This document shows positions 17,914 to 26,360 of a DNA stretch of 64,000 bases, one piece after another. The stretch is from CAVVWJ01 sp965652025 (GTDB lineage Bacteria > Gemmatimonadota > Gemmatimonadetes > Gemmatimonadales > GWC2-71-9), in contig CBFGTM010000005.1 in the NCBI GenBank assembly GCA_965652025.1, positions 27,787-91,786 of the forward strand, read 5' to 3'. The translations under genes and the position numbers were made by a program. Under the pieces are notes generated by a model, which worked only from the letters and a program-made list of their open reading frames with translations, had not been told where the DNA came from and searched no databases. Position 1 is the first letter of the stretch, and every line of letters begins with the position of its first letter.

Positions 17914-18099
17914 TCAGCTAGCTTTCGCCGCCGCAGTTTCGAGATCGCTGTTCGCCTTGGTAAAGATCTTTTGGATCGAAATCCCCATGCCCTGAATCAG
18001 GAGTACAACCCCGATCACGATGAGGCCCAGCAGCAGTGCATACTCGGCGAGTCCTTGCCCGGACTCGTCAGCCCAAAACCTCTTCGCGAGTTCTCTCAT
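17914..18099 (-). CDS. flp: Flp major pilin, copy 2 (promoter-proximal)
   Basis: A 61-residue prepilin with leader MRELAKRFWADESG and the same G/QGLAEY cleavage site and hydrophobic core as copy 1. A TAGGAGGAGCT Shine-Dalgarno region immediately precedes the ATG at 18099. A longer in-frame extension to 18273 runs through the putative attenuator and is rejected. It is the first pilin gene of the Tad run; copy 1 begins 81 bp downstream. Which copy is the structural pilin cannot be told from sequence. Confidence 0.95.
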   Translation of the reverse strand: MRELAKRFWADESGQGLAEYALLLGLIVIGVVLLIQGMGISIQKIFTKANSDLETAAAKAS

Positions 18100-18137
18100 G
18101 GGATAGCTCCTCCTACCTTGCTCGTTGGGGGTCAGGG

Positions 18138-18335
18138 TTATAAGGAAAAACAAACCAATCCCCGCAAGGGGATGCTGCTGGCGCTCACTTGGCGCTGACG
18201 AGAGAACTGCATTTCTCTGAGGGGGCAGGTCTCGTCCTGCGGGATTCCTTCGGTACACAGATATAGCACGCATTCGCTGGTGTCGCCAGTGACCTCAGGG
18301 AGGGCTATCGCTCTGTGGAAAAAGATCCGAGCCAT
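18138..18335 (-). CDS. Putative 65-residue leader peptide upstream of flp
   Basis: A short frame with an excellent Shine-Dalgarno (GGAGGT, 6 nt before ATG at 18335) starting MARIFFHRAIALPEV and ending LRGLVCFSL, then TAA at 18138-18140. No signal peptide or known domain. It contains four cysteines. Its last 11 codons cover a GC hairpin followed by a T-rich tract, so translation to the stop would cover a terminator-like structure. The flp start lies 38 bp after its stop. It could be a regulatory leader, a small unknown protein, or a chance frame; only the strong ribosome site and the arrangement support it. Confidence 0.45.
   Translation of the reverse strand: MARIFFHRAIALPEVTGDTSECVLYLCTEGIPQDETCPLREMQFSRQRQVSASSIPLRGLVCFSL
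18146..18173 (-). terminator. Terminator/attenuator-like hairpin before flp
   Basis: On the minus strand ATCCCC-TTGC-GGGGAT forms a 6-bp stem with a 4-nt loop (18158-18173) followed at once by TGGTTTGTTTTT. This is the form of an intrinsic terminator. It lies inside the 3' end of the small leader frame and before the pilin genes, so it would reduce transcription into the Tad operon unless overridden. The stem is short, so strength is uncertain. Confidence 0.5.
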
Positions 18336-18383
18336 GATATACCTCCGGGAACGCAGGTCCGCTAGAGCCACCATCGCGTCATC

Positions 18384-20147
18384 ATGGGAACGGCGGTGGC
18401 AGTCACGAAGCTTGGTTGGCAGAGCAAAACTTCTGCCTCCAGTGGGCCGCCTATATTAGTTCTCCGGGTCGCCACTCCAGCAACCCTCGCCCTCGCCACC
18501 AAGTCAATGACTTCTAAGAAGTTGGCGGCTGATGCCGTAGCCAACGGGATACCTTCCCTCGAGCATGCAACATCACGAGGGCCGTGGCATCATCGCATCG
18601 CACCGTCGCCTGCGGCCCTCATCTTTGTACTGCTTGGGTTAGCAGTCCCTCTCCTACTTCAGAAGCCGCTGCTGAACTCCGATGGGGATCTGGCTCGGCA
18701 TCTGGCGCACGGGCGCTACATGCTGGAGCATGGCTCTCTCATTCGGGCGGACCCGTTTTCCTTCACCCGCCCCGGCGCTCCCTTTGTGGGATTCGAGTAC
18801 GGAAGTCAGCTCCTCTACGCGTTGGCAGAGCGGGCCGGAGGACTGCCCGCAGTCGCTATCCTGGCCGGGCTCTTGATCGCGCTGACGTACGGGCTGCTTA
18901 CGCAGCTTCTGTTGCGACGGGGCGTGGATCCGCTTCTGACTTGCCTCACGGTCGGAATGGCTGTCGCCCTGGGAATCGAGCATTGGACCGCACGCCCGCA
19001 CCTTTTCACCTTCGTGGCGGTGGTCCTGCTGTTCGGGATGCTGGAGCGCCCAGGCGCATCTCTGGAGCATGGAAGGTGGAAGCCTGGGCTGTATGCGGCT
19101 GCTCTCTTTGTCCTCTGGGCCAACCTGCACGGCGGATTTGTGTATGGGTGGGTTCTTATCGCCCTCTACCTGCTTGGCAGCTTGGGTGAGCTGGTCTGGG
19201 GTGACGATCGGCAAATGTGGAAGCTTCGGGTCAGGTACTATATGAGCCTGCTGGTGACGGCCGTCGCGGTCACCCTGGTGAATCCTCGGGGATTGGAGCT
19301 CCACCGGCACCTGGTGGCATTCTTCCACAAGTCCTTCGCGCTGCGGAACACGTCCGAGTTCGTCTCACCCGATTTCCACGAGACGAGCGGAAAGGTCTTC
19401 TTGGGGGTTCTGCTCCTGGCATTCGGTTCCCTGGGGCTGAATTCTCGACGCCCAAGTCTGCCTCATTTCCTGGTTATCTGCGCCGGGATAGCGTTCGCCC
19501 TCATTTCGCTCAGAAATATTCCACTGTTCGGCCTCACCGCCTTGCCTCTGCTCGCATTCAGTCTGGACTCTGCCTGGCGCCGGCTGCCCGACCCCACAGG
19601 GGTACGAGGCAGGTTCGAGGCCACTGTCCGGCAAACCAGTACCCTCCCTTGGATTCTCGCGGCGATAGTTCTGCTGGGCGGACTGGGAATGACTCGCGGT
19701 CGCATCGGATCGCTGCAGGTGATTCAGGATCGATTCGACCCGAGGGTGTTCCCGATTGACGCCGTTGCCCACGCTCGGAATGCGAATCTCCAGGGTCATT
19801 TATTCAGCGAGTTTACCTGGGGAGGTTATCTCGTCTATGCCTGGCCGGAGCAGAAGATTTTCATTGATGGTGGGACTGACTTCTTCGGGGACGACGTGTT
19901 TCGAGAGTACCGGTCGATCAAGCTCTTGGAGCCTGGGTGGCGCAGTCGCTTGGCGCAGCGGGACATTGCACTCGCCTTATTGCGCCCGGAATCGGCGCTG
20001 GCCCACGAGCTGGCCCGGGAGGCAAGCTGGCCCATCTGGTACTGCGATTCGCTAGCAGCTGTGTTTCGTCGTACCCCAGCTCCACCGGTCATCTCCCTGA
20101 CCGCGGCGGACTCAGCAGAGCAGGCCCTGAATCATTGTGGGCAATGA
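18384..20147 (+). CDS. Polytopic membrane protein, possible GT-C glycosyltransferase (start uncertain)
   Basis: An open frame of 587 residues. The first membrane helix starts near residue 76 (AALIFVLLGLAVPLLL), followed by LLNSDGDLARHLAHGRYML and RADPFSFTRPGAPFVGFEYG, a loop style found in uncharacterised GT-C-like membrane proteins. About ten helices follow, then a soluble C-terminal domain of about 130 residues (HLFSEFTWGGYLVYAWPEQ, IFIDGGTDFFGDDVFREY). The first 70 residues look poorly conserved and no Shine-Dalgarno precedes 18384; the ATG at 18510 is an alternative. It is divergent from flp and converges on the GT87-like gene with a 2-bp gap. Function is not known. Confidence 0.75.
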   Translation: MGTAVAVTKLGWQSKTSASSGPPILVLRVATPATLALATKSMTSKKLAADAVANGIPSLEHATSRGPWHHRIAPSPAALIFVLLGLAVPLLLQKPLLNSDGDLARHLAHGRYMLEHGSLIRADPFSFTRPGAPFVGFEYGSQLLYALAERAGGLPAVAILAGLLIALTYGLLTQLLLRRGVDPLLTCLTVGMAVALGIEHWTARPHLFTFVAVVLLFGMLERPGASLEHGRWKPGLYAAALFVLWANLHGGFVYGWVLIALYLLGSLGELVWGDDRQMWKLRVRYYMSLLVTAVAVTLVNPRGLELHRHLVAFFHKSFALRNTSEFVSPDFHETSGKVFLGVLLLAFGSLGLNSRRPSLPHFLVICAGIAFALISLRNIPLFGLTALPLLAFSLDSAWRRLPDPTGVRGRFEATVRQTSTLPWILAAIVLLGGLGMTRGRIGSLQVIQDRFDPRVFPIDAVAHARNANLQGHLFSEFTWGGYLVYAWPEQKIFIDGGTDFFGDDVFREYRSIKLLEPGWRSRLAQRDIALALLRPESALAHELAREASWPIWYCDSLAAVFRRTPAPPVISLTAADSAEQALNHCGQ

Positions 20148-20149
20148 CT

Positions 20150-21118
20150 TCAAACATCATGACGGTCAGATTGGACCTCGCCCCGGGGCAGCCTGAGAAC
20201 GAAGTAAACCATCGGTAGGTAGACGGCTCCAAGCATCACTGGCCAGATCCTCGCGGTCATGGCGGCAAGGTCCGGGAGATCAAGGTTAGCGCCCAAGGCT
20301 CCCACCGCTAACCAGGAGCCGACCACTAGAACGCTCATCTGGATTGGATTACGGGGGATCAGGGCTAGTGGGACCAGCTCGTAGGGAAGGGAGTTCTGAG
20401 GCACCAGGGAGAGGGCTACCAGCAGTCGTCCTTCCGGGGTTTTCCAGCGCAGCGCGGCCAGGAGCAGCAGCCACCCGAAGGGCCGCAGGACAGGACTCAC
20501 CAAATGTGCATTCCGCCTTTGCAATGCCGACCACCAGTCGAGCGGCCACGATGGCAAGAGCACAAGACTGAGCGCCAGAATCGCGAGAACGCCGAGCAGG
20601 GCAGCCTTCCTCGGTCTTGCCGCGAATAGCGCGAGTCCAAGATTGGGTTTTACGGCCAGTACGAAACCCACGGCAGGTGTCAAAGCTGCGGCAGTGACCA
20701 GCGGAGAGGATTGACCGAACTTTGCGGCCAGAAAGTAGGCTCCAGAGAGCAGTGCTAACACCGCATGGGGGCTCCGATGGCGCCAGAGCGCGTAGGTGAG
20801 GAGTCCCCCGGAAACAATATCGAACGCAGGACGCGCCGCCTGAATAGGGAGGATTGTGAAGGGGACGGCGACCAGGACGGCTGGAAGTGGGTAAAACAGC
20901 GGGTAAGGATACCACTGATGGACGATAGGGTAGGGGTTTTCCCCAGCGAGGAGATGAATAGCAGCGTAATACAGGAGGTCGAAGTCGGTCCCGAGCTGGC
21001 CCTGGGCTTGGTAGGCCGCCAGCCTGAAACCAACGACGACCAGGAAGCCGAAACCCAGCCACCGCTTACCTTCGACCTGGCTGAAGGCCCGCTTCAACGC
21101 AGCGATAGAGACGTTCAC
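20150..21118 (-). CDS. GT87-like (DUF2029) membrane glycosyltransferase, paralogue A
   Basis: A 322-residue polytopic protein with about eight helices, starting at a GTG. The first periplasmic loop contains GTDFDLLYYAAIHLLAGENP, matching the D-x-D-region style of the DUF2029/GT87 polyprenyl-phosphate-mannose-dependent mannosyltransferases. Further in are FVLAVKPNLGLALFAARP and a late LRPFGWLLLLAALRW. Those blocks have direct counterparts in the protein at 25346-26341 (AVKPSIGLPLLAAWP and LRPGGFLLLLAFLRW), so the two are paralogues. It is probably the last gene of the minus-strand envelope glycan run. Donor and acceptor are unknown. Confidence 0.8.
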   Translation of the reverse strand: MNVSIAALKRAFSQVEGKRWLGFGFLVVVGFRLAAYQAQGQLGTDFDLLYYAAIHLLAGENPYPIVHQWYPYPLFYPLPAVLVAVPFTILPIQAARPAFDIVSGGLLTYALWRHRSPHAVLALLSGAYFLAAKFGQSSPLVTAAALTPAVGFVLAVKPNLGLALFAARPRKAALLGVLAILALSLVLLPSWPLDWWSALQRRNAHLVSPVLRPFGWLLLLAALRWKTPEGRLLVALSLVPQNSLPYELVPLALIPRNPIQMSVLVVGSWLAVGALGANLDLPDLAAMTARIWPVMLGAVYLPMVYFVLRLPRGEVQSDRHDV

Positions 21119-21154
21119 ATCCGTTCTGCCACGCTATTCCTGCCGCTCCCGGGG

Positions 21155-22813
21155 CTACTTGCCGGGCGTTGAAGTGAAGCCGAGGCGCAGGAGCTCGGCA
21201 TCGGCCGCGGTCTGACGATACAGTACTCGACCACCCGCGTGGGATATTGCGTTCATGAGGAGGGTGAGTTCGACCGGCGTAGAGTGAGCGTCGGCAATGA
21301 GGAGCCAAATGTGGGGCCGAGCCGCTCGCCGAATGCGCCAGGCCTCACTTTCTGCCCAGCCGGAATCAGGCTCTGGTGACGAGAGGTGGCCCCTTCTCAC
21401 CTGTACTCCACTGGAAGTCCCGTACAGTTCGGTACCCAGGGCCGCTGAATAGACCAGACTGTCGCTTTCACCAACGTACCGTCGACCCCGACTGGCTCCA
21501 TTGACCGAAGCCGGACCATTCGGACCGGTGACTCTGGCCACCCAGGCAAGCCTGCCAGTGTCGGGAGCCGCCCAATCGGTGGTGTGGAAGACCCATGCGG
21601 GCGCCGCCCGCGGATACACGTAAACCGGCTCGCCTCCGCTGTGCTGAATAAAGAGCCGGGTCAGAGGCTTGACCTCGGTACCGTAGAACCCCCAGGTGCC
21701 GGAAGGCGCAACGACGAGCGCCATAGCGAGCACGAGGGAGGGATACACGGCGAGGATGAGGATCCACTTGGCGCGGATTTTGGGCCAGCTTTGCTCCACC
21801 CGGTTAGCGACGCCGACGGTGCCGGCCGCCACCAAAGTGGCCACCACCGGAGCGATGAAAAGCAGCAGCCGAGTTGCCAGCGGATAACGCCCCAGTAGCG
21901 ACGCTCCAAAAGTTGCGAGCATAGGGCCGCTGATGAGGATGGCGTACTGCGGTCCACGTTGACGCCATATCCATACCAGCCCGATGACCATGACCAGCAG
22001 CAGTCCGGGCCAGAGCTCAACGACGCCTCGCCAGCAGGTTAGCGTGCAAGAAAGCTCGGCCAGCCCGGACCAGAGTCGGGTGCCGAAATCTGGTGAGAGT
22101 GGTCCTAGAAGGCTCTGACTCCAGAACTCTCGCATGTACGGGGCGCCGGCATTAGCGGCGTACCAGAGTACATACGTAGTGGAGAAGATCGAGCCCCATA
22201 GCAGAACCAGAAGAGCCAGCCATGGCAGCAGGTACCACCGTCTGGTCCGGAAGGCCGCGGCCGCGAGACCTGCGGCCAGGCCAGCAACTACCAGGAAGGC
22301 AGGGCTCGAGAGGAGCACGCCGGCCGACCCGCCGAGCCCAAGCCCTGCCCAGCGGCGTGAGTTCTCCAGGTCATCCATGAGTCGAATGGCGATCCAGACC
22401 AGAACAGCGGCCACGAGGCTGTCGACTATGTATGGCTTGACCTCGAGCGAGTACCGGATCAGAGGATAGGAACCTGCGCTCAGTGCAACGGCCACGAGGG
22501 CGGGAATCCGGCCCGCAAGCGAATCGGCCAGACGGTACACGACCCACAGGAGGGCAATGCCGGCCATCAGGGGGGCTACTCTGAGCGTGTACTCCGACAC
22601 GCCCGCCACCATGGTGACCACCCGCTCGGCCCAGAGGAACGGAACCGTAGCAACCTGACCGTAGTCCAGAGGTGCGAGAAGCTGCTTGAACGTGCGCGTT
22701 CCAATGTTCAAGGCGAGCATCGCTTCGTCGCCGCTCAGCGAGGAGTTTTGGAAGAAGCCGGTGATTCTCACCAGGGTTCCAAACAGAATGAGACCGACGG
22801 CCACAGCTCTCAA
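21155..22813 (-). CDS. GT-C (PMT_2-like) membrane glycosyltransferase
   Basis: 552 residues from a TTG at 22813. An N-terminal helix precedes SSLSGDEAMLALNIGTRTF, with the Asp-Glu pair of GT-C transferases in the first extracytoplasmic loop; SLEVKPYIVDSL is also typical of PMT_2 relatives. About eleven helices and a soluble C-terminal domain of about 170 residues follow. The frame stays open upstream to the end of the GT2 gene at 22912 without an ATG or GTG, so the true start may be an unusual codon further upstream; the 98-bp gap otherwise holds nothing. Likely uses lipid-phosphate-linked sugar made by the adjacent GT2 enzymes (inference). Confidence 0.82.
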   Translation of the reverse strand: MRAVAVGLILFGTLVRITGFFQNSSLSGDEAMLALNIGTRTFKQLLAPLDYGQVATVPFLWAERVVTMVAGVSEYTLRVAPLMAGIALLWVVYRLADSLAGRIPALVAVALSAGSYPLIRYSLEVKPYIVDSLVAAVLVWIAIRLMDDLENSRRWAGLGLGGSAGVLLSSPAFLVVAGLAAGLAAAAFRTRRWYLLPWLALLVLLWGSIFSTTYVLWYAANAGAPYMREFWSQSLLGPLSPDFGTRLWSGLAELSCTLTCWRGVVELWPGLLLVMVIGLVWIWRQRGPQYAILISGPMLATFGASLLGRYPLATRLLLFIAPVVATLVAAGTVGVANRVEQSWPKIRAKWILILAVYPSLVLAMALVVAPSGTWGFYGTEVKPLTRLFIQHSGGEPVYVYPRAAPAWVFHTTDWAAPDTGRLAWVARVTGPNGPASVNGASRGRRYVGESDSLVYSAALGTELYGTSSGVQVRRGHLSSPEPDSGWAESEAWRIRRAARPHIWLLIADAHSTPVELTLLMNAISHAGGRVLYRQTAADAELLRLGFTSTPGK

Positions 22814-22911
22814 TTTGGAAGTGGCTGTTCGAGTGGCTACGGGAGCAGAGCCGCCACCTGGAAACGGCAGGTTCGCAGTGGGGATGTTGGGGTTTTCGGG
22901 GGTGATACGGT

Positions 22912-23676
22912 TCAGCGGCCGACCAGCGGCTCGGTCGCGGGCGACGGAGCGTTAGAGGAGCGAGGCATGGGTGCTGTAGGGCGTCTGAGATTGAAGTAGA
23001 TGATATGCCATGCCGCCGCCATTCCGTCTCGCCAGCTGATCTTCTTGCCTTCGGCATAGGTGCGGCCAGAATAGGAGATACTCATCTCCCAGACCCGAGC
23101 GCGGGCCTGCGCCAGACGCGCGGTTATTTCGGGCTCGAATCCGAATCGATCGCTGGTCAGAACGAGAGACTTCAGTAAGGGCGCGCGGATCATTTTATAG
23201 CCTGTCTCCATGTCCGTGAGATTGAGATTCGAGAACATGTTGGACAAGAGCGTCAACAGCTTGTTCCCAACCGAGTGCCAGAAGTAGAGCACCCGGTGCT
23301 CACCGCCGAGAAACCGGGAGCCGAATACGGCATCGGCATCGCCGCGTACGATCGGCTGGAGCAAGCGCACCAAGTCCTTGGGGTCGTACTCCAGGTCGGC
23401 GTCCTGCACCGCGATCACGTCACCGGTAGCGGCGTCGATGCCGGTTCTCAGCGCCGCACCCTTGCCGCGATTACTGGAATGATGCAGCGCCAGGTCGATC
23501 TTGCCGATTTCCCGCAGCCCATCAATGACAGTTCCGGTGCCGTCAGAGGAGCCGTCATTGACCGCGATAATTTCGAGGTCGAGCGGTGCAGCCCGAAGCC
23601 GGTCCACCACCGTCGCGATGGTCCGCTCCTCGTTGAAGGCCGCGATAATCACTGACAGACGGATCGAATCACCCAC
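22912..23676 (-). CDS. GT2 family glycosyltransferase (DPM1-like)
   Basis: 254 residues beginning at GTG 23676, preceded by AGGAG 6 nt away. The N-terminal GT-A fold is clear: LSVIIAAFNEERTIATVV, IIAVNDGSSDGTG, HHSSNRGKGAALRTGI, and AVQDADLEYDPKDL carrying the metal-binding D-x-D. FGSRFLGGEHRV and NMFSNLNLTDMETGYKMIR are common in bacterial dolichol/undecaprenyl-phosphate sugar synthases. No C-terminal membrane helices, so it is a soluble or peripheral enzyme. It probably charges undecaprenyl phosphate with a hexose for the GT-C enzymes nearby. The start overlaps the methyltransferase end by 8 bp. Confidence 0.9.
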   Translation of the reverse strand: MGDSIRLSVIIAAFNEERTIATVVDRLRAAPLDLEIIAVNDGSSDGTGTVIDGLREIGKIDLALHHSSNRGKGAALRTGIDAATGDVIAVQDADLEYDPKDLVRLLQPIVRGDADAVFGSRFLGGEHRVLYFWHSVGNKLLTLLSNMFSNLNLTDMETGYKMIRAPLLKSLVLTSDRFGFEPEITARLAQARARVWEMSISYSGRTYAEGKKISWRDGMAAAWHIIYFNLRRPTAPMPRSSNAPSPATEPLVGR

Positions 23677-24397
23677 CGATGGCTCCTATTGCAATAACGG
23701 ATTGACCAAGAGGCAGGGGTATGAGGTCTTCGGTGCGCAGGAGTGGCACCAAGCGGTCGAAGTGACGTAACTGACCCAGGGGGATCCGTGGGACCCTTCG
23801 AACCCGTGCATTCAGCCACCAGCCCAGGATTCCCGCGAGGTTGAAATAGAACGTGCGCGCCACTCGGAACCCGGCCTTCTCCATTTGGCGCCTCAAGCTG
23901 GTTCGGGTGTATCGCCGGTGATGGCCCAGTGCGAGGTCCAGCGACCCGAACAAGGCTGGGAGCGCGGGAACCAGAATCACCGCTCGACCACCTCCCGACA
24001 GCATGCTCGCTATCGATCGAAGAGCTCCGACATCGTCTGCGATATGCTCGATCACATTGAGCGCAACCACGGTATCCAGATCGAATCTGCCGAAACGCTC
24101 TGCGGCAGACGGGTCGGGGAGGGTGAGCTCCTCGACCACCACGTTCGGGCATCCCTCGAAGTGGCGCTGCAGCGCGGCCCGGTAGTATGAGTCAGTGTCG
24201 GTAGCGATCAGCAGGTCCGGGGCACTATCCAGAATCAGGGTAGACATGTTACCGATCCCGGAACCGATCTCACATATGCGCCGCCCGAGATAGGGAGCGA
24301 TCCGGCTGTACTGCCAGCGGTTGTACCGTGGGGCCTCCTGCATGATCTCGAGGGTTTCAGCCCCGGCCAAATCTGCCGGCTGGATACTCCTACTCAA
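23669..24397 (-). CDS. Class I SAM-dependent methyltransferase
   Basis: 242 residues starting at a TTG that overlaps the previous stop (TTGA). Motif I is ICEIGSGIGNMSTLI, then LIATDTDSYYR, VVALNVIEHIADDVGAL and VILVPALPALFGSLD. The HHRRYTRTSLRRQMEKAGF block is typical of methyltransferases sitting with GT2 enzymes in polysaccharide clusters. A C-terminal hydrophobic patch (ARTFYFNLAGILGWWLN) may contact the membrane. The likely substrate is a lipid-linked sugar or glycan, inferred from both flanking GT2 genes. Confidence 0.9.
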   Translation of the reverse strand: MSRSIQPADLAGAETLEIMQEAPRYNRWQYSRIAPYLGRRICEIGSGIGNMSTLILDSAPDLLIATDTDSYYRAALQRHFEGCPNVVVEELTLPDPSAAERFGRFDLDTVVALNVIEHIADDVGALRSIASMLSGGGRAVILVPALPALFGSLDLALGHHRRYTRTSLRRQMEKAGFRVARTFYFNLAGILGWWLNARVRRVPRIPLGQLRHFDRLVPLLRTEDLIPLPLGQSVIAIGAIGG

Positions 24398-25212
24398 GGG
24401 GCGTTCGACCTAGCCTCGAGGTGTGCACTCCATGCAGCGAGATGGGGGACTTCGTACTCACCCCTGAGACAATGTGCCCGAATGCGGAACAGATCAGCCG
24501 CCATCCGGAATGAATCCACCGTAAGGCGTACCTTCGACCCCGGAATATGGGTCCAGTTCACCGGCACCTCCGCGACCCCATAGCCCAGCCGCCGGGCCAT
24601 GATCAGCACCTCGACATCGAAGCTGTACCCATTCATCCGCATGCGCGAGAACAGGTCCTGTGCCACCCGGGAATGGAAGAGTTTGAACCCACACTGAGTG
24701 TCCTTCACGCCGCAGTCGGTGAGCCATTCCACCAGACGGTGAAACGTTCGCCCGATGAGACGGCGGTAGAGCTTTGCTCGCACCTGGACCCCCGAGGCGC
24801 GGAGCGCCCGGGATCCGACGGCGACGTCCGCACCCGCGTTCAAGGCAGATTCCAATCGCTCGATCTCACTGATCGGCGTTGCACCATCCGCGTCCGCGAA
24901 CAGTATGATGCGGCCGACCGCGTTGATGACACCGCTCCGAACGGCGTACCCCTTGCCCTGATTCGCCGCCAGCCGTATCAGCCGAACCTCGGGGAACTCC
25001 TCAGACAGCATTCGTCCCACTCTGGTCGTGCCGTCGCGACTGCCGTCGTCCACCAGAATCAGCTCAAAAGCGCGTCCCTGGCTTCGGCAATAGACCACTA
25101 TGTCCCGAACCGTTGGTGCAATTCGGGACTCTTCATTGTAGGCAGGAATGACTACTGACAGATCGGGAGTACGCGGCATCCAGCCTTCGCGAAGCAATGT
25201 ACCATGGTACAT
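24394..25212 (-). CDS. GT2 family glycosyltransferase (DPM1/ALG5-like)
   Basis: About 272 residues. Landmarks are LSVVIPAYNEESRIAPTV, ELILVDDGSRDGTT, RLAANQGKGYAVRSGV and ILFADADGATPISEIERL with the D-x-D. VKDTQCGFKLFHSRVAQDLF is the signature of dolichyl-phosphate glucose/mannose synthase relatives. The ATG at 25212 has GAAGG 6 nt upstream; the ATG at 25179 (MPRTPDLSVV) gives the usual family N-terminus and is a real alternative. The stop overlaps the methyltransferase start. It probably makes polyprenyl-phosphate sugar at the cytoplasmic face. A perfect 16-bp palindrome covers the first start. Confidence 0.9.
   Translation of the reverse strand: MYHGTLLREGWMPRTPDLSVVIPAYNEESRIAPTVRDIVVYCRSQGRAFELILVDDGSRDGTTRVGRMLSEEFPEVRLIRLAANQGKGYAVRSGVINAVGRIILFADADGATPISEIERLESALNAGADVAVGSRALRASGVQVRAKLYRRLIGRTFHRLVEWLTDCGVKDTQCGFKLFHSRVAQDLFSRMRMNGYSFDVEVLIMARRLGYGVAEVPVNWTHIPGSKVRLTVDSFRMAADLFRIRAHCLRGEYEVPHLAAWSAHLEARSNAP
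25197..25212. repeat. Perfect 16-bp palindrome at GT2 start
   Basis: ATGTACCATGGTACAT is perfectly self-complementary and sits over the upstream candidate start codon of the GT2 gene. It would be an operator or a hairpin if the gene really starts at 25179. One such palindrome is expected by chance in a sequence this long, so support is weak. Confidence 0.3.
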
Positions 25213-25345
25213 CACCTGCCTTCACAACAAGTTAGCCAGGTTTCCATCCAATGTACAATGAGATCGGCGGGGGCGCGGCCGGGAGACCGGACTAACATGC
25301 ACCAGCGACCAGCCCGCCGCCAGTTCTGAGGGCTTGCAGACTCGG

Positions 25346-26341
25346 TCAACTAGTGCCCGGGGTGCGAGCATCCGACGCTGGCCGCGAGAGCACCATATAG
25401 AGCGCGGGTGCGTAGACCAGCGCCAAAAAATAGGGCCACTGCGCGTCCAATCCCTGCGCGATAACTGCAGGACCGTGCGGGGTGAAGGCATATGCACAAG
25501 CGGCTGCCAGATAGCTCAGTCCAAACATGACCATGAAGCGCGCCTTGTTCTGGGGTATCAGCAGCAGCGGGAGCCATTCGTAGATCCCGGTAGTGTGCGG
25601 GATCAGGGCCAGGGTGCCCAGCATCCGAGCTTCAGGTTCGCGCCAGCGCAGGAACGCCAAGAGCAGGAGAAAACCTCCCGGGCGCAGCAGTGGGGCTCGG
25701 TATTGTGGCGTATCCCGTAAAGCATCAAGCCAGGCGATCGGCCAGTGGGGGAGTGCAATGAGGGACACCAGTACTAAACCGATGCTTCCGAGAAGGGCTG
25801 AGCGGGAGGGCCAAGCGGCTAACAGTGGGAGACCGATGCTTGGCTTGACAGCCCACACCAATCCCAGCCACGGCAATCCAATGGCGGCCGTGAGCCAAGG
25901 TGACCACTGCCCGAACAACACTGCCTGAACGGCGGGGGCGCTTACGATGATCCATTGCCGCCAGCCGGTGACGCTACAGGTGAGGAGTACCATTCCAGCG
26001 GCCGTGAACAGAGCGGCAGCGGCCTGTCGTGAAAGTACGCCGAACGGGGCCATGAACACCGCTGCTGTTCCTGGATAGTAGAACGGCATACGCAGCCGAG
26101 CACCGGCGATTTGCTCCTGAACGTAGGCGTATGGATCCAGCCCCCGGGTCAGTGCAACGCCACCGGCCCAGAAATAGTCGAAATCGGTAAACAGACCGGG
26201 GGCCTCATAGCCTGCCCACACCAGGCCGAAGGTGATGACACCTACGGTGAGCGGGAGGAACCAGCGAGGGGGGCCGACTTTAGTTTGCTTCGCGCCGTCG
26301 ACACTATCAGTGAGCTGGGCCATTGGATCTGGGAGCCGCAC
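25346..26341 (-). CDS. GT87-like (DUF2029) membrane glycosyltransferase, paralogue B
   Basis: About 331 residues. A helix (FLPLTVGVITFGLVWAGY) precedes LFTDFDYFWAGGVALTRGLD, the GT87-type first loop; about eight helices follow. The frame is open to 26458, but those codons overlap the end of the next gene. A GTG at 26341, preceded by AAGGGA, or the ATG at 26323, is more credible. It shares ordered blocks with the protein at 20150-21118, so the two are paralogues at either side of the GT2/methyltransferase group. Probably an undecaprenyl-phosphate-sugar dependent transferase. Confidence 0.8.
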   Translation of the reverse strand: MRLPDPMAQLTDSVDGAKQTKVGPPRWFLPLTVGVITFGLVWAGYEAPGLFTDFDYFWAGGVALTRGLDPYAYVQEQIAGARLRMPFYYPGTAAVFMAPFGVLSRQAAAALFTAAGMVLLTCSVTGWRQWIIVSAPAVQAVLFGQWSPWLTAAIGLPWLGLVWAVKPSIGLPLLAAWPSRSALLGSIGLVLVSLIALPHWPIAWLDALRDTPQYRAPLLRPGGFLLLLAFLRWREPEARMLGTLALIPHTTGIYEWLPLLLIPQNKARFMVMFGLSYLAAACAYAFTPHGPAVIAQGLDAQWPYFLALVYAPALYMVLSRPASDARTPGTS

Positions 26342-26360
26342 GCATGAACGTCCCTTCAGC

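Noticed and set aside
18100..18383. Possible c-di-GMP riboswitch before flp
   Set aside because: Checked because a GEMM-I aptamer exists elsewhere in the window; the GGCAAACC and GACGCAAAGCC blocks are absent.
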